NCBI GenBank assembly: GCA_039814575.1
Contig: JBCCAY010000006.1
Coordinates: 124,001-188,000, forward strand
Direction: 5' to 3'
DNA length: 64,000 nt
Source: MED-G105 sp039814575
GTDB lineage: Bacteria > Pseudomonadota > Alphaproteobacteria > Caulobacterales > Parvularculaceae
Shown piece after piece: positions 1 through 8,214 of this stretch. Each line of letters opens with the position of its first letter. Position 1 is the stretch's first letter. The position numbers were made by a program, and so were the translations under genes. The notes under the pieces were generated by a model, which was given only the letters and a program-made list of their open reading frames with translations, did not search any database and had not been told where the DNA came from.

Positions 1-787
1 TGGAAATTTCATAGGCGGGAAGCCCTGCAACGGCCGTCTCTTCTTGCGTTATCTCAAAGAGCGATGCGCCAAGATCGCTCGACGGCGGCGAAAAGGCGTT
101 GCGCTCGACGGCCCGCTCGAACGCCGTTCCGGGTTCAATCGTTAATTGGTAGACGGAAAGGTGGCCCGCCCCAAACGCTAAAGCCTCGCACAAACGCGCA
201 CGCCAGGCCGACGCGCTCTCATCGGGGAGCGCATAAATGAGATCAAACGAGACCCGTTTAAAAGCCTGCAACGCCGAATCCAACGCCCGATGCGCCGCGT
301 CGCCGTCATGGTTGCGACCAAGAAACGCCAATTGCGCGTCGTCAAACGACTGAACGCCCAATGACAACCGATTAATCCCCAGCGCAGCAAGGGTTTGAAA
401 GTGCGCGCGCTCCGCATCGGTCGGGTTCGCCTCAAGCGTAATTTCCGGTGCGGAGATAACGTCGGAAGACATCGACGTCGCCGCGCCCGCTTGATCAGAA
501 GGCCAGAGCGAAAGACACGTTTCAATAACAGCTTCGATTATAGACGGCGGACAAAGGGAGGGCGTGCCGCCGCCGAAATAAAGGCTTTGCAAACGCCGCG
601 GCCCGGTACGCGCCGCCCAAGCCTGCAAGTCCGCAATCAACGCCGCGCGCCAAGCCGCCGCGTCCACTTCGCGGTTCTTATAAACGTTAAAGTCGCAATA
701 CGGACAAATCCGTTCGCAATAGGGCCAATGCACATAGACCGCTATCGGCGGCGGCGGCGCCGATGAGCCGTTAGGCCCTGCCGTCAT
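1..787 (-). CDS. hemW: HemW-like radical SAM protein, C-terminus outside window
   Basis: Reading leftward from an ATG at 787, the protein opens with a Pro-rich stretch and then YVHWPYCERICPYCDFN, giving the radical-SAM cysteines C24, C28 and C31. The residue two after the last cysteine is Phe rather than the extra Cys of HemN, which is typical of HemW (heme chaperone) rather than true coproporphyrinogen dehydrogenase. A GGGTPS motif (SAM binding) follows, then the EANP and LGVQSF segments usual in the family. The start overlaps the rdgB stop as ATGA, so the two are translationally coupled. About 262 codons are visible; HemW is usually near 380 residues, so roughly a third is missing past the window edge. 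Confidence 0.9.
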   Translation of the reverse strand, partial: MTAGPNGSSAPPPPIAVYVHWPYCERICPYCDFNVYKNREVDAAAWRAALIADLQAWAARTGPRRLQSLYFGGGTPSLCPPSIIEAVIETCLSLWPSDQAGAATSMSSDVISAPEITLEANPTDAERAHFQTLAALGINRLSLGVQSFDDAQLAFLGRNHDGDAAHRALDSALQAFKRVSFDLIYALPDESASAWRARLCEALAFGAGHLSVYQLTIEPGTAFERAVERNAFSPPSSDLGASLFEITQEETAVAGLPAYEIS

Positions 788-1398
788 GCCAGCACAGCGT
801 CAATCAATTGTCGAAAAGCGTCCGCCCGATGGGACATGGCGTGCTTTGCCGCCGGCGGCATCTCGCCGAAGGTTTCAGCATGGCCCTGGGGCTGAAAAAT
901 CGGATCGTAGCCAAAGCCGTTCTCGCCGCGCGCTGGGAACACGATGTCCCCATCAACGGTCCCGAGAAAAGTCTCCGTGTGACCGTCCGGCCAGGCAAGA
1001 CACAGACAGCAAACGAACCGCGCCGAGCGATCGCCAGCGCCAACCGCCGCCAATTCACTCTCAACACGCGCCATGGCGCGGCCGAAATCCCGCGGGCCGC
1101 CGGGCGTTTCTTCCGCCCAATCTGCGGCGTAAACGCCCGGCTGACCGCCAAGAGCAGCGATCTCAAGCCCCGAATCATCAGCAAGGGCAGGCATTGCAGC
1201 GCCCTTGGCGGCCGCATGGGCTTTAATGGCGGCGTTGCCGGCGAACGTCGTTTCGGTCTCCGCGGGCGAGGGTAAACCAAGGTCGCCTGCGGACACCGCC
1301 GCAAGGCCGAACGGCGCCACGAGATCATTGATTTCTCTCACTTTTCCAGCGTTATGGCTGGCGATCACGAGTTTTCCTGGCGCGAGGCGTCGGCGCAT
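784..1398 (-). CDS. rdgB: XTP/dITP pyrophosphatase (RdgB/HAM1)
   Basis: A 204-residue protein of the Ham1/RdgB family, which hydrolyses non-canonical purine nucleotides (dITP, XTP) to monophosphates and keeps them out of DNA. The N-terminal substrate loop SHNAGKVREI, the central ADDSGLEI metal-binding motif and the GFGYDPIF segment near residue 160 are all present, and length is normal for the family. It is the first gene of a two-gene unit with hemW, overlapping it by four bases. No strong promoter was recognised in the 500 bases upstream. Confidence 0.95.
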   Translation of the reverse strand: MRRRLAPGKLVIASHNAGKVREINDLVAPFGLAAVSAGDLGLPSPAETETTFAGNAAIKAHAAAKGAAMPALADDSGLEIAALGGQPGVYAADWAEETPGGPRDFGRAMARVESELAAVGAGDRSARFVCCLCLAWPDGHTETFLGTVDGDIVFPARGENGFGYDPIFQPQGHAETFGEMPPAAKHAMSHRADAFRQLIDAVLA

Positions 1399-1594
1399 TA
1401 ATTCGGCCTCCGGATTTGCCGCCGGACCCCTTCTAGAAAAGGGTCAGCGCTGTGGTGAAAGCGGTTCGTCAAAGGCGCCCTGCACTCTCGGCTTGCATTA
1501 TCGCCCTCATAACCAATATATGATTATAGAGTGAGCGATAGCGCAAACCTCTGCTTGATATCGCCCCTATGTTGCGCTGCGCTGGGAGAGTGCT

Positions 1595-1780
1595 GTGGAA
1601 AAGCGGGAAAATAAATTTGCGAAGATAGCGTTCGGCGCGGCCATTCCGGCTGCGGCCCTCCTGCTGTTCGGCGCATTTTTCGTAAACGCCGCATCCATTG
1701 CGCCAGCGACCAACCTCGTTTCAGCACTCTTATCGGCGGCATCCTGCGTCGACAGCTTTTGCGGCTTGTCGATTTTCTAG
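1595..1780 (+). CDS. Possible small membrane protein (61 aa)
   Basis: A short open frame starting with GTG, preceded by GGGAG at a good ribosome-binding distance. The product has a charged N-terminus (MEKRENKFAK) followed by one hydrophobic helix of about 22 residues (roughly 10-32) and a short tail with two cysteines. No family was recognised. It stands alone between the divergent rdgB promoter side and the metK terminator. The good Shine-Dalgarno and the membrane segment are the only support; it could be a chance frame. The rest of the 1399-1855 stretch shows no other gene. Confidence 0.3.
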   Translation: MEKRENKFAKIAFGAAIPAAALLLFGAFFVNAASIAPATNLVSALLSAASCVDSFCGLSIF

Positions 1781-1855
1781 CACACCCTCGATTTCGATTT
1801 AATGTGATATCTCACGGCGCTGTATAAGGCTCCGTGCGGCGTTTACCTCAGATGA

Positions 1856-1886
1856 AAAAGGCGCGGGGCTAAGCCACGCGCCTTTT
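1856..1886 (-). terminator. Rho-independent terminator of metK
   Basis: An inverted repeat pairs AAAAGGCGCG with CGCGCCTTTT around an 11-base loop, and on the minus strand it is followed by a T run. It lies 17 bases past the metK stop codon, so it ends the long minus-strand unit that finishes with metK and separates it from rdgB-hemW. Confidence 0.85.
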
Positions 1887-1903
1887 GAGGCAATAGCGCG
1901 ATC

Positions 1904-3130
1904 TTACTTCGCGAGCGTGCTAAGCGCATCGACGAGGTCCGTCTTTTCCCAAGAGAAGCCGCCGTCCGCATCCGGCTCACGACCGAAATGCCCATAGGCC
2001 GCCGTGCGCGCATAAATCGGTTTGTTGAGATCGAGCTGGCGGCGAATGCCCGACGGCGACAGATCGACGACATCGCGCAAGGAGTGCTCGAGCGCCGCCT
2101 CGCTGACGCCCTTCTCCGTGCCGTGCAGATCGACATAAATCGACAAGGGCTGCGCAACGCCGATCGCGTAGGACAGTTGGATCGTGCAGCGATCCGCCAG
2201 GTCCGCGGCGACGACATTCTTCGCTAAGTACCGCGCCGCGTAGGCGGCCGAGCGATCGACTTTGGTGGTATCTTTGCCAGAGAACGCGCCGCCGCCATGG
2301 GGCGCCGCGCCGCCATAGGTGTCGACGATGATTTTACGGCCTGTTAGGCCCGCATCGCCGTCCGGTCCGCCAATAACGAATTTGCCCGTCGGATTAACAT
2401 GCCATGCGCACGCGTCAGCGATCGGAAGATCGCCGACAGAGCGACGGATATAAGGCTCAACGACAGCGCGCACTTTCTCCGACGTCCAATCAGGATCAAG
2501 ATGCTGCGTCGACAGAACGATCGAGGTGATCTCAACCGGTTTTCCATCAGCATACCGAACGGTGACTTGCGACTTGGCGTCTGGACCAAGACGACCAGCG
2601 TCGCCGTTATTATCATGGCGCGCTTGCGCCAGATCCTGTAAAATTTTGTGGCTATAATAGATGGGCGCCGGCATCAGCGCGGGCGTTTCGCGACAAGCAT
2701 AGCCGAACATAATGCCCTGATCGCCTGCACCTTCTTCATTGTCCGCATCCGCTGCGTTATCAACGCCTTGGGCGATATCCGCCGATTGGGCGTGCAAAAG
2801 AACATCGACATCGACCGTACGCCAACTGAACCCATCTTGCTCGTAGCCGATCGCTTTCACCGCTGCGCGGGCAGCCTCAATGAAGGGCGCAGCAACGACG
2901 CCCTCGCCGGCGCGAAGAGACTCCGGCGTGCGCACCTCGCCGGCGATCACGAGTTTGTTCGTGGTGGCGAGCGTCTCACAAGCGACGCGGACCGTCCAAG
3001 GGTCCATGCCTTCTTGACCGGCCGTTCGATAAATCAAATCGACGATTTCATCTGAAACGCGATCGCAGACCTTGTCGGGGTGCCCTTCGGAAACGCTCTC
3101 GCTCGTGAACAGATAATCGCCGCGCGCCAT
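1904..3130 (-). CDS. metK: S-adenosylmethionine synthetase
   Basis: Makes S-adenosylmethionine from methionine and ATP in the cytoplasm. The protein shows the family's GHPDKVCD ATP-binding motif close to the N-terminus, GIMFGYA, and the glycine-rich GGGAFSGKD loop; 408 residues is slightly longer than the E. coli enzyme. The start at 3130 (MARGDYLF) is chosen over an upstream in-frame ATG at 3145 because AAAGG at 3142-3138 sits seven bases before it, while nothing suitable precedes 3145. The gene is last in the minus-strand run from miaB and has a structured 5' leader that may control its translation. Confidence 0.97.
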   Translation of the reverse strand: MARGDYLFTSESVSEGHPDKVCDRVSDEIVDLIYRTAGQEGMDPWTVRVACETLATTNKLVIAGEVRTPESLRAGEGVVAAPFIEAARAAVKAIGYEQDGFSWRTVDVDVLLHAQSADIAQGVDNAADADNEEGAGDQGIMFGYACRETPALMPAPIYYSHKILQDLAQARHDNNGDAGRLGPDAKSQVTVRYADGKPVEITSIVLSTQHLDPDWTSEKVRAVVEPYIRRSVGDLPIADACAWHVNPTGKFVIGGPDGDAGLTGRKIIVDTYGGAAPHGGGAFSGKDTTKVDRSAAYAARYLAKNVVAADLADRCTIQLSYAIGVAQPLSIYVDLHGTEKGVSEAALEHSLRDVVDLSPSGIRRQLDLNKPIYARTAAYGHFGREPDADGGFSWEKTDLVDALSTLAK

Positions 3131-3180
3131 GGCTTCGCCTTTCATATAAGGAAATGTTTATATCCCAGAAGCCACGGGTT
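3131..3180 (-). promoter_or_regulatory. Structured metK leader, candidate SAM-responsive element
   Basis: On the RNA strand GGCUUC (3173-3168) is perfectly complementary to GAAGCC (3136-3131), which directly abuts the metK AUG at 3130. Between them AUAUAA (3163-3158) can pair with UUAUAU (3149-3144). Alternatively CCC (3178-3176) and GGG (3166-3164) form a small hairpin whose loop contains the GGCUUC, making an H-type pseudoknot with GAAGCC. Either fold closes over the AAAGG ribosome binding site at 3142-3138. The core GUGGCUUCUGGG loosely recalls the GGCUUCCUGG core of the SAM/SAH riboswitch, known upstream of metK in Rhodobacterales; membership in that class is inference from memory. Confidence 0.4.
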
Positions 3181-3183
3181 CTA

Positions 3184-3240
3184 TCGAAGCGGCGACTTGG
3201 TGTAAACTAGCATACACGCCGAACGATGCCGGCGCTTCGA
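3184..3240 (-). promoter_or_regulatory. Branched inverted repeat upstream of metK
   Basis: An eight-base perfect stem (TCGAAGCG at 3184-3191 with CGCTTCGA at 3233-3240) encloses a second five-base hairpin (GTGTA at 3200-3204 with TACAC at 3213-3217) and a possible third (CGCC at 3217-3220 with GGCG at 3231-3234, sharing bases with its neighbours). There is no T run, so it is not an ordinary terminator. It lies between the XRE regulator stop and the metK leader on the transcribed strand; it could be part of the metK leader RNA, a processing site or a protein-binding dyad. Confidence 0.4.
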
Positions 3241-3287
3241 GTAAGCGTTCCGCTTGGAAATCCCCGACGACTGCGTCAGCTGCCGCG

Positions 3288-3710
3288 TTAGGCCTCGCTG
3301 CCGCTTTCCGCCAGCGTCTTGACGAGCTCGATCACCCGCTTTCGCACTTTCGGATCGCGAATCTCAGCGAAATGGCGACACAGTTGAATGCCTTCCGGGG
3401 AGCTTAAAAACTCCATAATCGGCGCACCGTCCATCTCCGGCGATTGTTCGGCAAACCCGTAAGCGACGCGGGACAGATCTTCGAAGTCTTCAAACAAATA
3501 CTGGATGGGCACATCAAGTATTTTGGAGATTTCGAACAGCCGACTGGCGCCGATTCGATTGACGCCTTTCTCGTATTTTTGGACTTGTTGAAATGTCAGG
3601 CCTAAGGCCTCGCCCAGTTTGTCTTGGCTCATCCCTAACATCGTACGACGCAACCGAACCCGGCCGCCGACATGCACGTCGATCGGATGGGGCTTTTTTT
3701 CTTGTTCCAT
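3288..3710 (-). CDS. XRE-family helix-turn-helix transcriptional regulator
   Basis: A 140-residue DNA-binding protein. The Cro/C1 helix-turn-helix occupies about residues 13-70, with the recognisable GMSQDKLGEALGLTFQQVQ and YEKGVNRIGASRL segments; the C-terminal half is the charged helical region seen in the alphaproteobacterial regulators that sit next to metK and lnt. The start at 3710 (MEQEKKPHPID) is preferred to an 18-codon longer version because a GGAG lies upstream and family members begin here. It is probably cotranscribed with lnt and metK; its target is unknown. Confidence 0.88.
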   Translation of the reverse strand: MEQEKKPHPIDVHVGGRVRLRRTMLGMSQDKLGEALGLTFQQVQKYEKGVNRIGASRLFEISKILDVPIQYLFEDFEDLSRVAYGFAEQSPEMDGAPIMEFLSSPEGIQLCRHFAEIRDPKVRKRVIELVKTLAESGSEA

Positions 3711-3810
3711 TATTAGTGATTTCTCCACCCTACCGGCGCTGAAAAAGGGGAACGCCGGACCCAACAGCTCGCCCGGGGCTCGTTATAAGAAAATCAGTCA
3801 GTTATGCAAA

Positions 3811-5553
3811 TTAATCAGAAACCATGGACACGGGTGGACGAATATATAGGCCGGCGATTGCGAAAATCGCCAATATGGCGAAAAAACCCGCTTCTCCGAT
3901 GCGCGTATAGAGTGTACGCGGCAAAGGAACCGGCAACGGAGCATCGATAACGCCAGTTTCGTACAAGGGCACGCGTTGAACATATCGCCCAGCGCCATCG
4001 ATGATGACCGATATACCTGTGTTAGCGGCGCGCGCCATCGGCAAGCCGGTCTCAATGCTGCGCAGCCGCGCTTGATCTAAGTGCTGACGCGGCCCGGCCG
4101 TGTCGCCGAACCACGCGTCATTTGTGACGACCGCAAGCCAATCGGGGCGGTCTGCTTGCGGATATGTTGCGCCTGGAAATATCGCTTCATAGCAAATCAT
4201 CGGAGCGAACGGCGCCGGGCCAATCGCAAATGTTTGCGGCCCCGCGCCTTTTGCAAAGCCGTCTTCAAACGGCGCTAATTGCGCAAGGCCGATCGCTTTT
4301 AGGGTGCCGCTTAACGGCAAATATTCTCCGAACGGCACCAGATGGTGTTTGTCGTAAAACCCCACAAACGTCCGTGAAACACTGGCAGCGTCTTGGATTG
4401 CGTTGATCGCATCTGACAGCGGCGAAAGTGAGGAAGGACCGACCCCTAAAGCGCCGTCATCGGGCGCAGCGATCGCCAGCGCGTTATGATAAGCGATGCG
4501 CCCGTCTGGGTTTTGTCGCCGACGCACCGCGCCGGCGAGCAAGATGGCCTGAGGCGGCAAAGCGCGGTCAATGGCGGCCAAGGCGTCGGGGCTTTCATCG
4601 ATAAGAGATGCGGCGTTTTCCGGCCAGATGACGTAAAGCGCCCCCTCCCCCGCGAAGGGGCCCGACGACAGATCGAGCGCCCGGCGGACATTGCGGCCCC
4701 ATAAGGCCGGATCAATTTTCTCCCTCTGCGGAATATTTGGCTGAACAACACGCACCGCAGCGTCTGTTCGAGACTGCGCCGGATTGCTTAAGAGCCGCGC
4801 CGCGCCGGCGCCATAAAGCAGACCGACAGCCGCGAGCATAACAGATACGCCGGACTTCAAACACGCTCTGATCGAAATTGCGGCATCATCGCCATGGAAC
4901 GACGTCGCTCGAACGAACGCGGCTGGCGTGGCAGCGATGGCGACAGCGAAGAGGCTTAATCCGTAGACGCCGAGCCAAGCGGCGCCCTGCGCGCCCACAG
5001 CAGCGCCCGCAAGCGCTTGCGCTGGCAAATTCCAAGGCAAGCCCGTCAATATCGTCCCGCGCAAATACTCAAAGACCATGAAGGCCGCGGCGAACACTAG
5101 AACGCGCCGCCACGCCTCACTATCAAAAAGGCGCAGAAACATCGCGCCGGCAAGCGCGAAGGCAGCGCCATGAAACGCCGCCAAAAAACCAGACAAGCCG
5201 ATAACAGCGAACGGCGCCATCCACCCGAACGTCGCGGCTTGAACAAAGAAAGCGAATGCGAACCAATGAAGGCTGACGACGAAAAAGCCGAGACCAAACC
5301 ACCAACCGACAGCGAACGCTGATCGGACAGTCATGGTCGTTGTTTTTGTTCGCTCACGCCCATTGCCGGCGATGCCGTCAAGAAGAAACAGCGCGCCAGA
5401 AAATGCGACCGCCATCAAAGGCAGCGCGTAAAAAGGCGCAAAAGCGAGCGCCAGAGCGACGCCGAGGAAAAAGGCGGCGATCCAACGCCGCCAGCCGCGC
5501 GCGTCGGCAAGATAACGAGGAATGGCGTTCACGCGCTCAAACACGTGGTTCAT
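3811..5553 (-). CDS. lnt: Apolipoprotein N-acyltransferase
   Basis: Inner-membrane enzyme that adds the third acyl chain to the N-terminal cysteine of lipoproteins. The first ~230 residues form several hydrophobic helices; the rest is a periplasmic nitrilase-type domain in which the catalytic triad can be followed as Glu in VIWPENAA, Lys in YDKHHLVPFGEYLP and Cys in MICYEAIFPG. A final hydrophobic segment lies near the C-terminus. At 580 residues it is somewhat longer than the E. coli protein. Its start overlaps the stop of the CorC-type gene as ATGA, a very common neighbour pair in proteobacteria. Confidence 0.96.
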   Translation of the reverse strand: MNHVFERVNAIPRYLADARGWRRWIAAFFLGVALALAFAPFYALPLMAVAFSGALFLLDGIAGNGRERTKTTTMTVRSAFAVGWWFGLGFFVVSLHWFAFAFFVQAATFGWMAPFAVIGLSGFLAAFHGAAFALAGAMFLRLFDSEAWRRVLVFAAAFMVFEYLRGTILTGLPWNLPAQALAGAAVGAQGAAWLGVYGLSLFAVAIAATPAAFVRATSFHGDDAAISIRACLKSGVSVMLAAVGLLYGAGAARLLSNPAQSRTDAAVRVVQPNIPQREKIDPALWGRNVRRALDLSSGPFAGEGALYVIWPENAASLIDESPDALAAIDRALPPQAILLAGAVRRRQNPDGRIAYHNALAIAAPDDGALGVGPSSLSPLSDAINAIQDAASVSRTFVGFYDKHHLVPFGEYLPLSGTLKAIGLAQLAPFEDGFAKGAGPQTFAIGPAPFAPMICYEAIFPGATYPQADRPDWLAVVTNDAWFGDTAGPRQHLDQARLRSIETGLPMARAANTGISVIIDGAGRYVQRVPLYETGVIDAPLPVPLPRTLYTRIGEAGFFAILAIFAIAGLYIRPPVSMVSD

Positions 5554-6509
5554 TCAGCCGCTTTCGCCGTCGACGATCCGGCGTCGCTTGCTTCACCGGC
5601 GCCCGTTTCACGACGCCGTCGATCGCCAGCGCTTTTACGCTGAATAAAGAGTTTTCGCACCTTGCGCGGATCAGCGCCGACGACTTCAAACTCAAAACCG
5701 GCGGGATGGATTATGATCTCGCCGCGCTGAGGCACGCGCCCCGCAAGCGAAAAGACAACGCCGCCCAACGTATCGACCTCCTCTTCTTCCAAAGCGAGGT
5801 CGACGCCGGTGATTTCAGCGAACTCCTCAAGCTCAACGCGGGCATCAGCGTCCCACCCGCCGCCGCTGCGCGCGGTCACCGTCGGGGCTTCTTCTTCATC
5901 GTGCTCGTCATTAATTTCGCCGACGATTTCTTCGACCAAGTCTTCAATGGTGAGCAAACCATCAGTGCCGCCATATTCATCGACGACAAGCGCCATATGG
6001 ATGCGCGAAGCCTGCATCCGCAACAGCAAATCCGTGATGCGCATAGACGGCGGCGCATATAATAGGTCACGGCGGATCGCCTTTAGGACCGGGCCGTCAT
6101 TGGCTAACTGGCGATCCGGCGCGGAAATCAGTTCGACCACGTCTTTAATGTGCACCATGCCCACGGGGTCGTCTAAATCGTCACGATAAATCGGCAAACG
6201 CGAGTGCCCTGCATCGGCGAAAATGCGCACCAATTCGTCCAAGGGCGTGTTGATGTCGACGGCTGTAATGTCAGCCCGCGGCGCCATCACATCGTCGACG
6301 CGTTTTTGATCAAAGGCGATGACCCGCTCGATCATTTCACGGCGCGCCGCCGGCAGGCGCGCTAGCGCCTCGCGGCCGTCTTCATCGAGGCCGCCATTAT
6401 TTAAGGCCTCAGAAAGCGCTTCGTCCGCAGGCGGTGTTTGGCGAGACCATAACCGAGAGAACCACCGCAACGGTCCGCCCGGCGCGGGGGCGTCATCAAA
6501 ACGCGTCAT
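5550..6509 (-). CDS. corC: CBS-domain protein, CorC/HlyC family
   Basis: A 319-residue soluble protein with two tandem CBS domains (about residues 65-185, including MAPRADITAVD and the SRLPIYRDDLDDPVGMVHIKD strand pattern cut over two repeats) and a C-terminal CorC_HlyC transporter-associated domain (about 200-285). It has no DUF21 membrane domain, so it resembles YbeX/CorC rather than CNNM-like exporters. The family is linked to Mg/Co handling and, through its neighbours ybeY and phoH, to ribosome maintenance. Overlaps both ybeY and lnt by four bases. Confidence 0.9.
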   Translation of the reverse strand: MTRFDDAPAPGGPLRWFSRLWSRQTPPADEALSEALNNGGLDEDGREALARLPAARREMIERVIAFDQKRVDDVMAPRADITAVDINTPLDELVRIFADAGHSRLPIYRDDLDDPVGMVHIKDVVELISAPDRQLANDGPVLKAIRRDLLYAPPSMRITDLLLRMQASRIHMALVVDEYGGTDGLLTIEDLVEEIVGEINDEHDEEEAPTVTARSGGGWDADARVELEEFAEITGVDLALEEEEVDTLGGVVFSLAGRVPQRGEIIIHPAGFEFEVVGADPRKVRKLFIQRKSAGDRRRRETGAGEASDAGSSTAKAAE

Positions 6510-7078
6510 CGCGCACCGCCATTCGCTATCTCACCATCAACCGCGTCCGGTCGATCAGCATAGGGCGCTTCGACCCCTATGCGCGCCAAAACAAGCGCCT
6601 CCATCGTCTCCATTCTCTCCGCATCTTCATCTGTATGATGGTCTAACCCGATTAGGTGCAGAAGACCATGGACGATCAAATGCGCCAGGTGATCGCGCAC
6701 TGGCTTGCCGAGCGCCGCGGCCTGGCGGACGCACGTCTCTCGGGCGATCGCGATATCACCAATAAACGCCTCTTCCCCTGACGGAAAAGCCAGCACATTA
6801 GTTGGTTGCGGCTTGCCCCTAAACTGGCCGTTCAAGCGCTCCAGCGCGGCGTCATCCGCCAGCAACAAAGCCGCGCCGCCCATGGGGCCAGTCAAAGATA
6901 GAGCCGTCCGAACCGGTTCTGAAGCGTCATCTAGGGCCGCTTGGACCGCCCTAAAACACGCCGCCGCGAGGTTCTCGATATCGGCATCGACATGCGACCA
7001 TTCCAGGTCTTCAAGAACGACCTCAAGCGCCGCGCCATCCGCTGTCGGAGAATGATCTCCCTCCGGCGCCATTCTCAA
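6506..7078 (-). CDS. ybeY: Endoribonuclease YbeY (rRNA maturation)
   Basis: Single-strand endoribonuclease needed for 16S rRNA 3'-end maturation. The zinc site HGLLHLIGLDHH is intact near residue 145, and TNVLAFPSGE and GDIAI, two other family signatures, precede it. The N-terminal ~20 residues are variable. The gene sits between phoH and the CorC-type gene with four-base overlaps on both sides, the standard ybeZ-ybeY-ybeX-lnt arrangement. Confidence 0.95.
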   Translation of the reverse strand: MRMAPEGDHSPTADGAALEVVLEDLEWSHVDADIENLAAACFRAVQAALDDASEPVRTALSLTGPMGGAALLLADDAALERLNGQFRGKPQPTNVLAFPSGEEAFIGDIAIARETCVRQAAALGKPVRDHLAHLIVHGLLHLIGLDHHTDEDAERMETMEALVLARIGVEAPYADRPDAVDGEIANGGAR

Positions 7079-8214
7079 CGTTCCTTGCTCGTCGACGACG
7101 ATACGGCCGAGGCCGCTCGGTCTTTTTTAGAGCGCGCGTCATAACGATCCAGAATCCGCCCAACGAGCGGATGCCGCACCACGTCTTCATTTGAAAACTT
7201 CGCCATGCCGACGCCGTCCATGTCGTTCAGCAGATTAATCGCGTCCTGCAGACCTGACGCGTCGCCCACCGGCAGATCGCTTTGCGACGGGTCGCCGGTC
7301 AACACCATCTGCGCCCCTTCGCCAAGACGGGTAAGGAACATTTTCGTCTGAGCAATAGTGGCGTTCTGCGCTTCGTCGAGGATCACCACGGCGCGGGACA
7401 ATGTCCGCCCGCGCATAAACGCCAACGGCGCAATTTCAATATCGCCGGCGATGATGCGACGCTCGAGATAATCCGGCGGCAGCATGTCATGGAGCGCATC
7501 ATAAAGCGGGCGCAAATAGGGATCGACTTTGTCTTTCATGTCACCCGGCAAAAATCCGATCCGTTCGCCGGCTTCAATGGCCGGCCGCGATAAAATCAAT
7601 CGCTCAACATCGCCGGAAAGAAGCCGGCTCACCGCATGAGCGACGGCGAGATAAGTTTTGCCGGTGCCCGCAGGGCCAACGCCGAAGACAAGGGCATGAT
7701 CGCGGAGCGCTGCGAGGTATCGCTCTTGCGCTTTTGTCCGCGGCGTCACCATGCGTTTCGGCGTTTTCACGCCAACAGATTGCGGGGCGGCCTTAGGGGC
7801 TGTTTGCATCGACTGCGATATCACTTTTTGACCAACAGATTTCTCGCGGCTTGCGCGGCTTGCAATATCAGGCGCTGAGGGCGCCATCCGCGCCGCCGCT
7901 CGAACATCGCTTAAGTCGACGGACAAGCCGGCTAGAAGGCGACCGTAAAGCGCTGACAGAGCGGCCTCAGCCCGCGCCCGCGCGACAGCGTCTCCCCTCA
8001 CCGCAAACTCATTTCCGCGCGGATCAATCCGCACGCCAAGGAGGTCTTCCAACAAAGCGAGATGGCGATCGTGTTCACCGGCTAAGTCCTTGACCCGATG
8101 ATTATCGTCGAACGCAATGCGCAGAACATCGCTCGGGCCTTGTTCGGCTGCACGTTCAGCCGACGCCGTTAAATCACTCGGTGAATCATTCGGTGCAGTG
8201 GTTTTATGACTCAA
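7075..8214 (-). CDS. phoH: PhoH-like ATPase (YbeZ)
   Basis: RNA-associated P-loop ATPase of the PhoH/YbeZ family. Walker A GVGPAGTGKTYLA and Walker B VVILDEAQN are clear, as is the TGDPSQ motif. A short KH-like N-terminal region (residues about 30-90) precedes them. The frame is open up to 8337, but that part lies inside miaB; a TTG at 8214, just past the miaB stop region, gives a 379-residue product of usual size and is my preferred start, without a strong ribosome binding site. Coupled to ybeY by a four-base overlap. Confidence 0.92.
   Translation of the reverse strand: MSHKTTAPNDSPSDLTASAERAAEQGPSDVLRIAFDDNHRVKDLAGEHDRHLALLEDLLGVRIDPRGNEFAVRGDAVARARAEAALSALYGRLLAGLSVDLSDVRAAARMAPSAPDIASRASREKSVGQKVISQSMQTAPKAAPQSVGVKTPKRMVTPRTKAQERYLAALRDHALVFGVGPAGTGKTYLAVAHAVSRLLSGDVERLILSRPAIEAGERIGFLPGDMKDKVDPYLRPLYDALHDMLPPDYLERRIIAGDIEIAPLAFMRGRTLSRAVVILDEAQNATIAQTKMFLTRLGEGAQMVLTGDPSQSDLPVGDASGLQDAINLLNDMDGVGMAKFSNEDVVRHPLVGRILDRYDARSKKDRAASAVSSSTSKER

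Noticed and set aside
3131..3180. SAM-II riboswitch upstream of metK
   Set aside because: The characteristic SAM-II sequence pattern was not found; the pairing seen is of another type.
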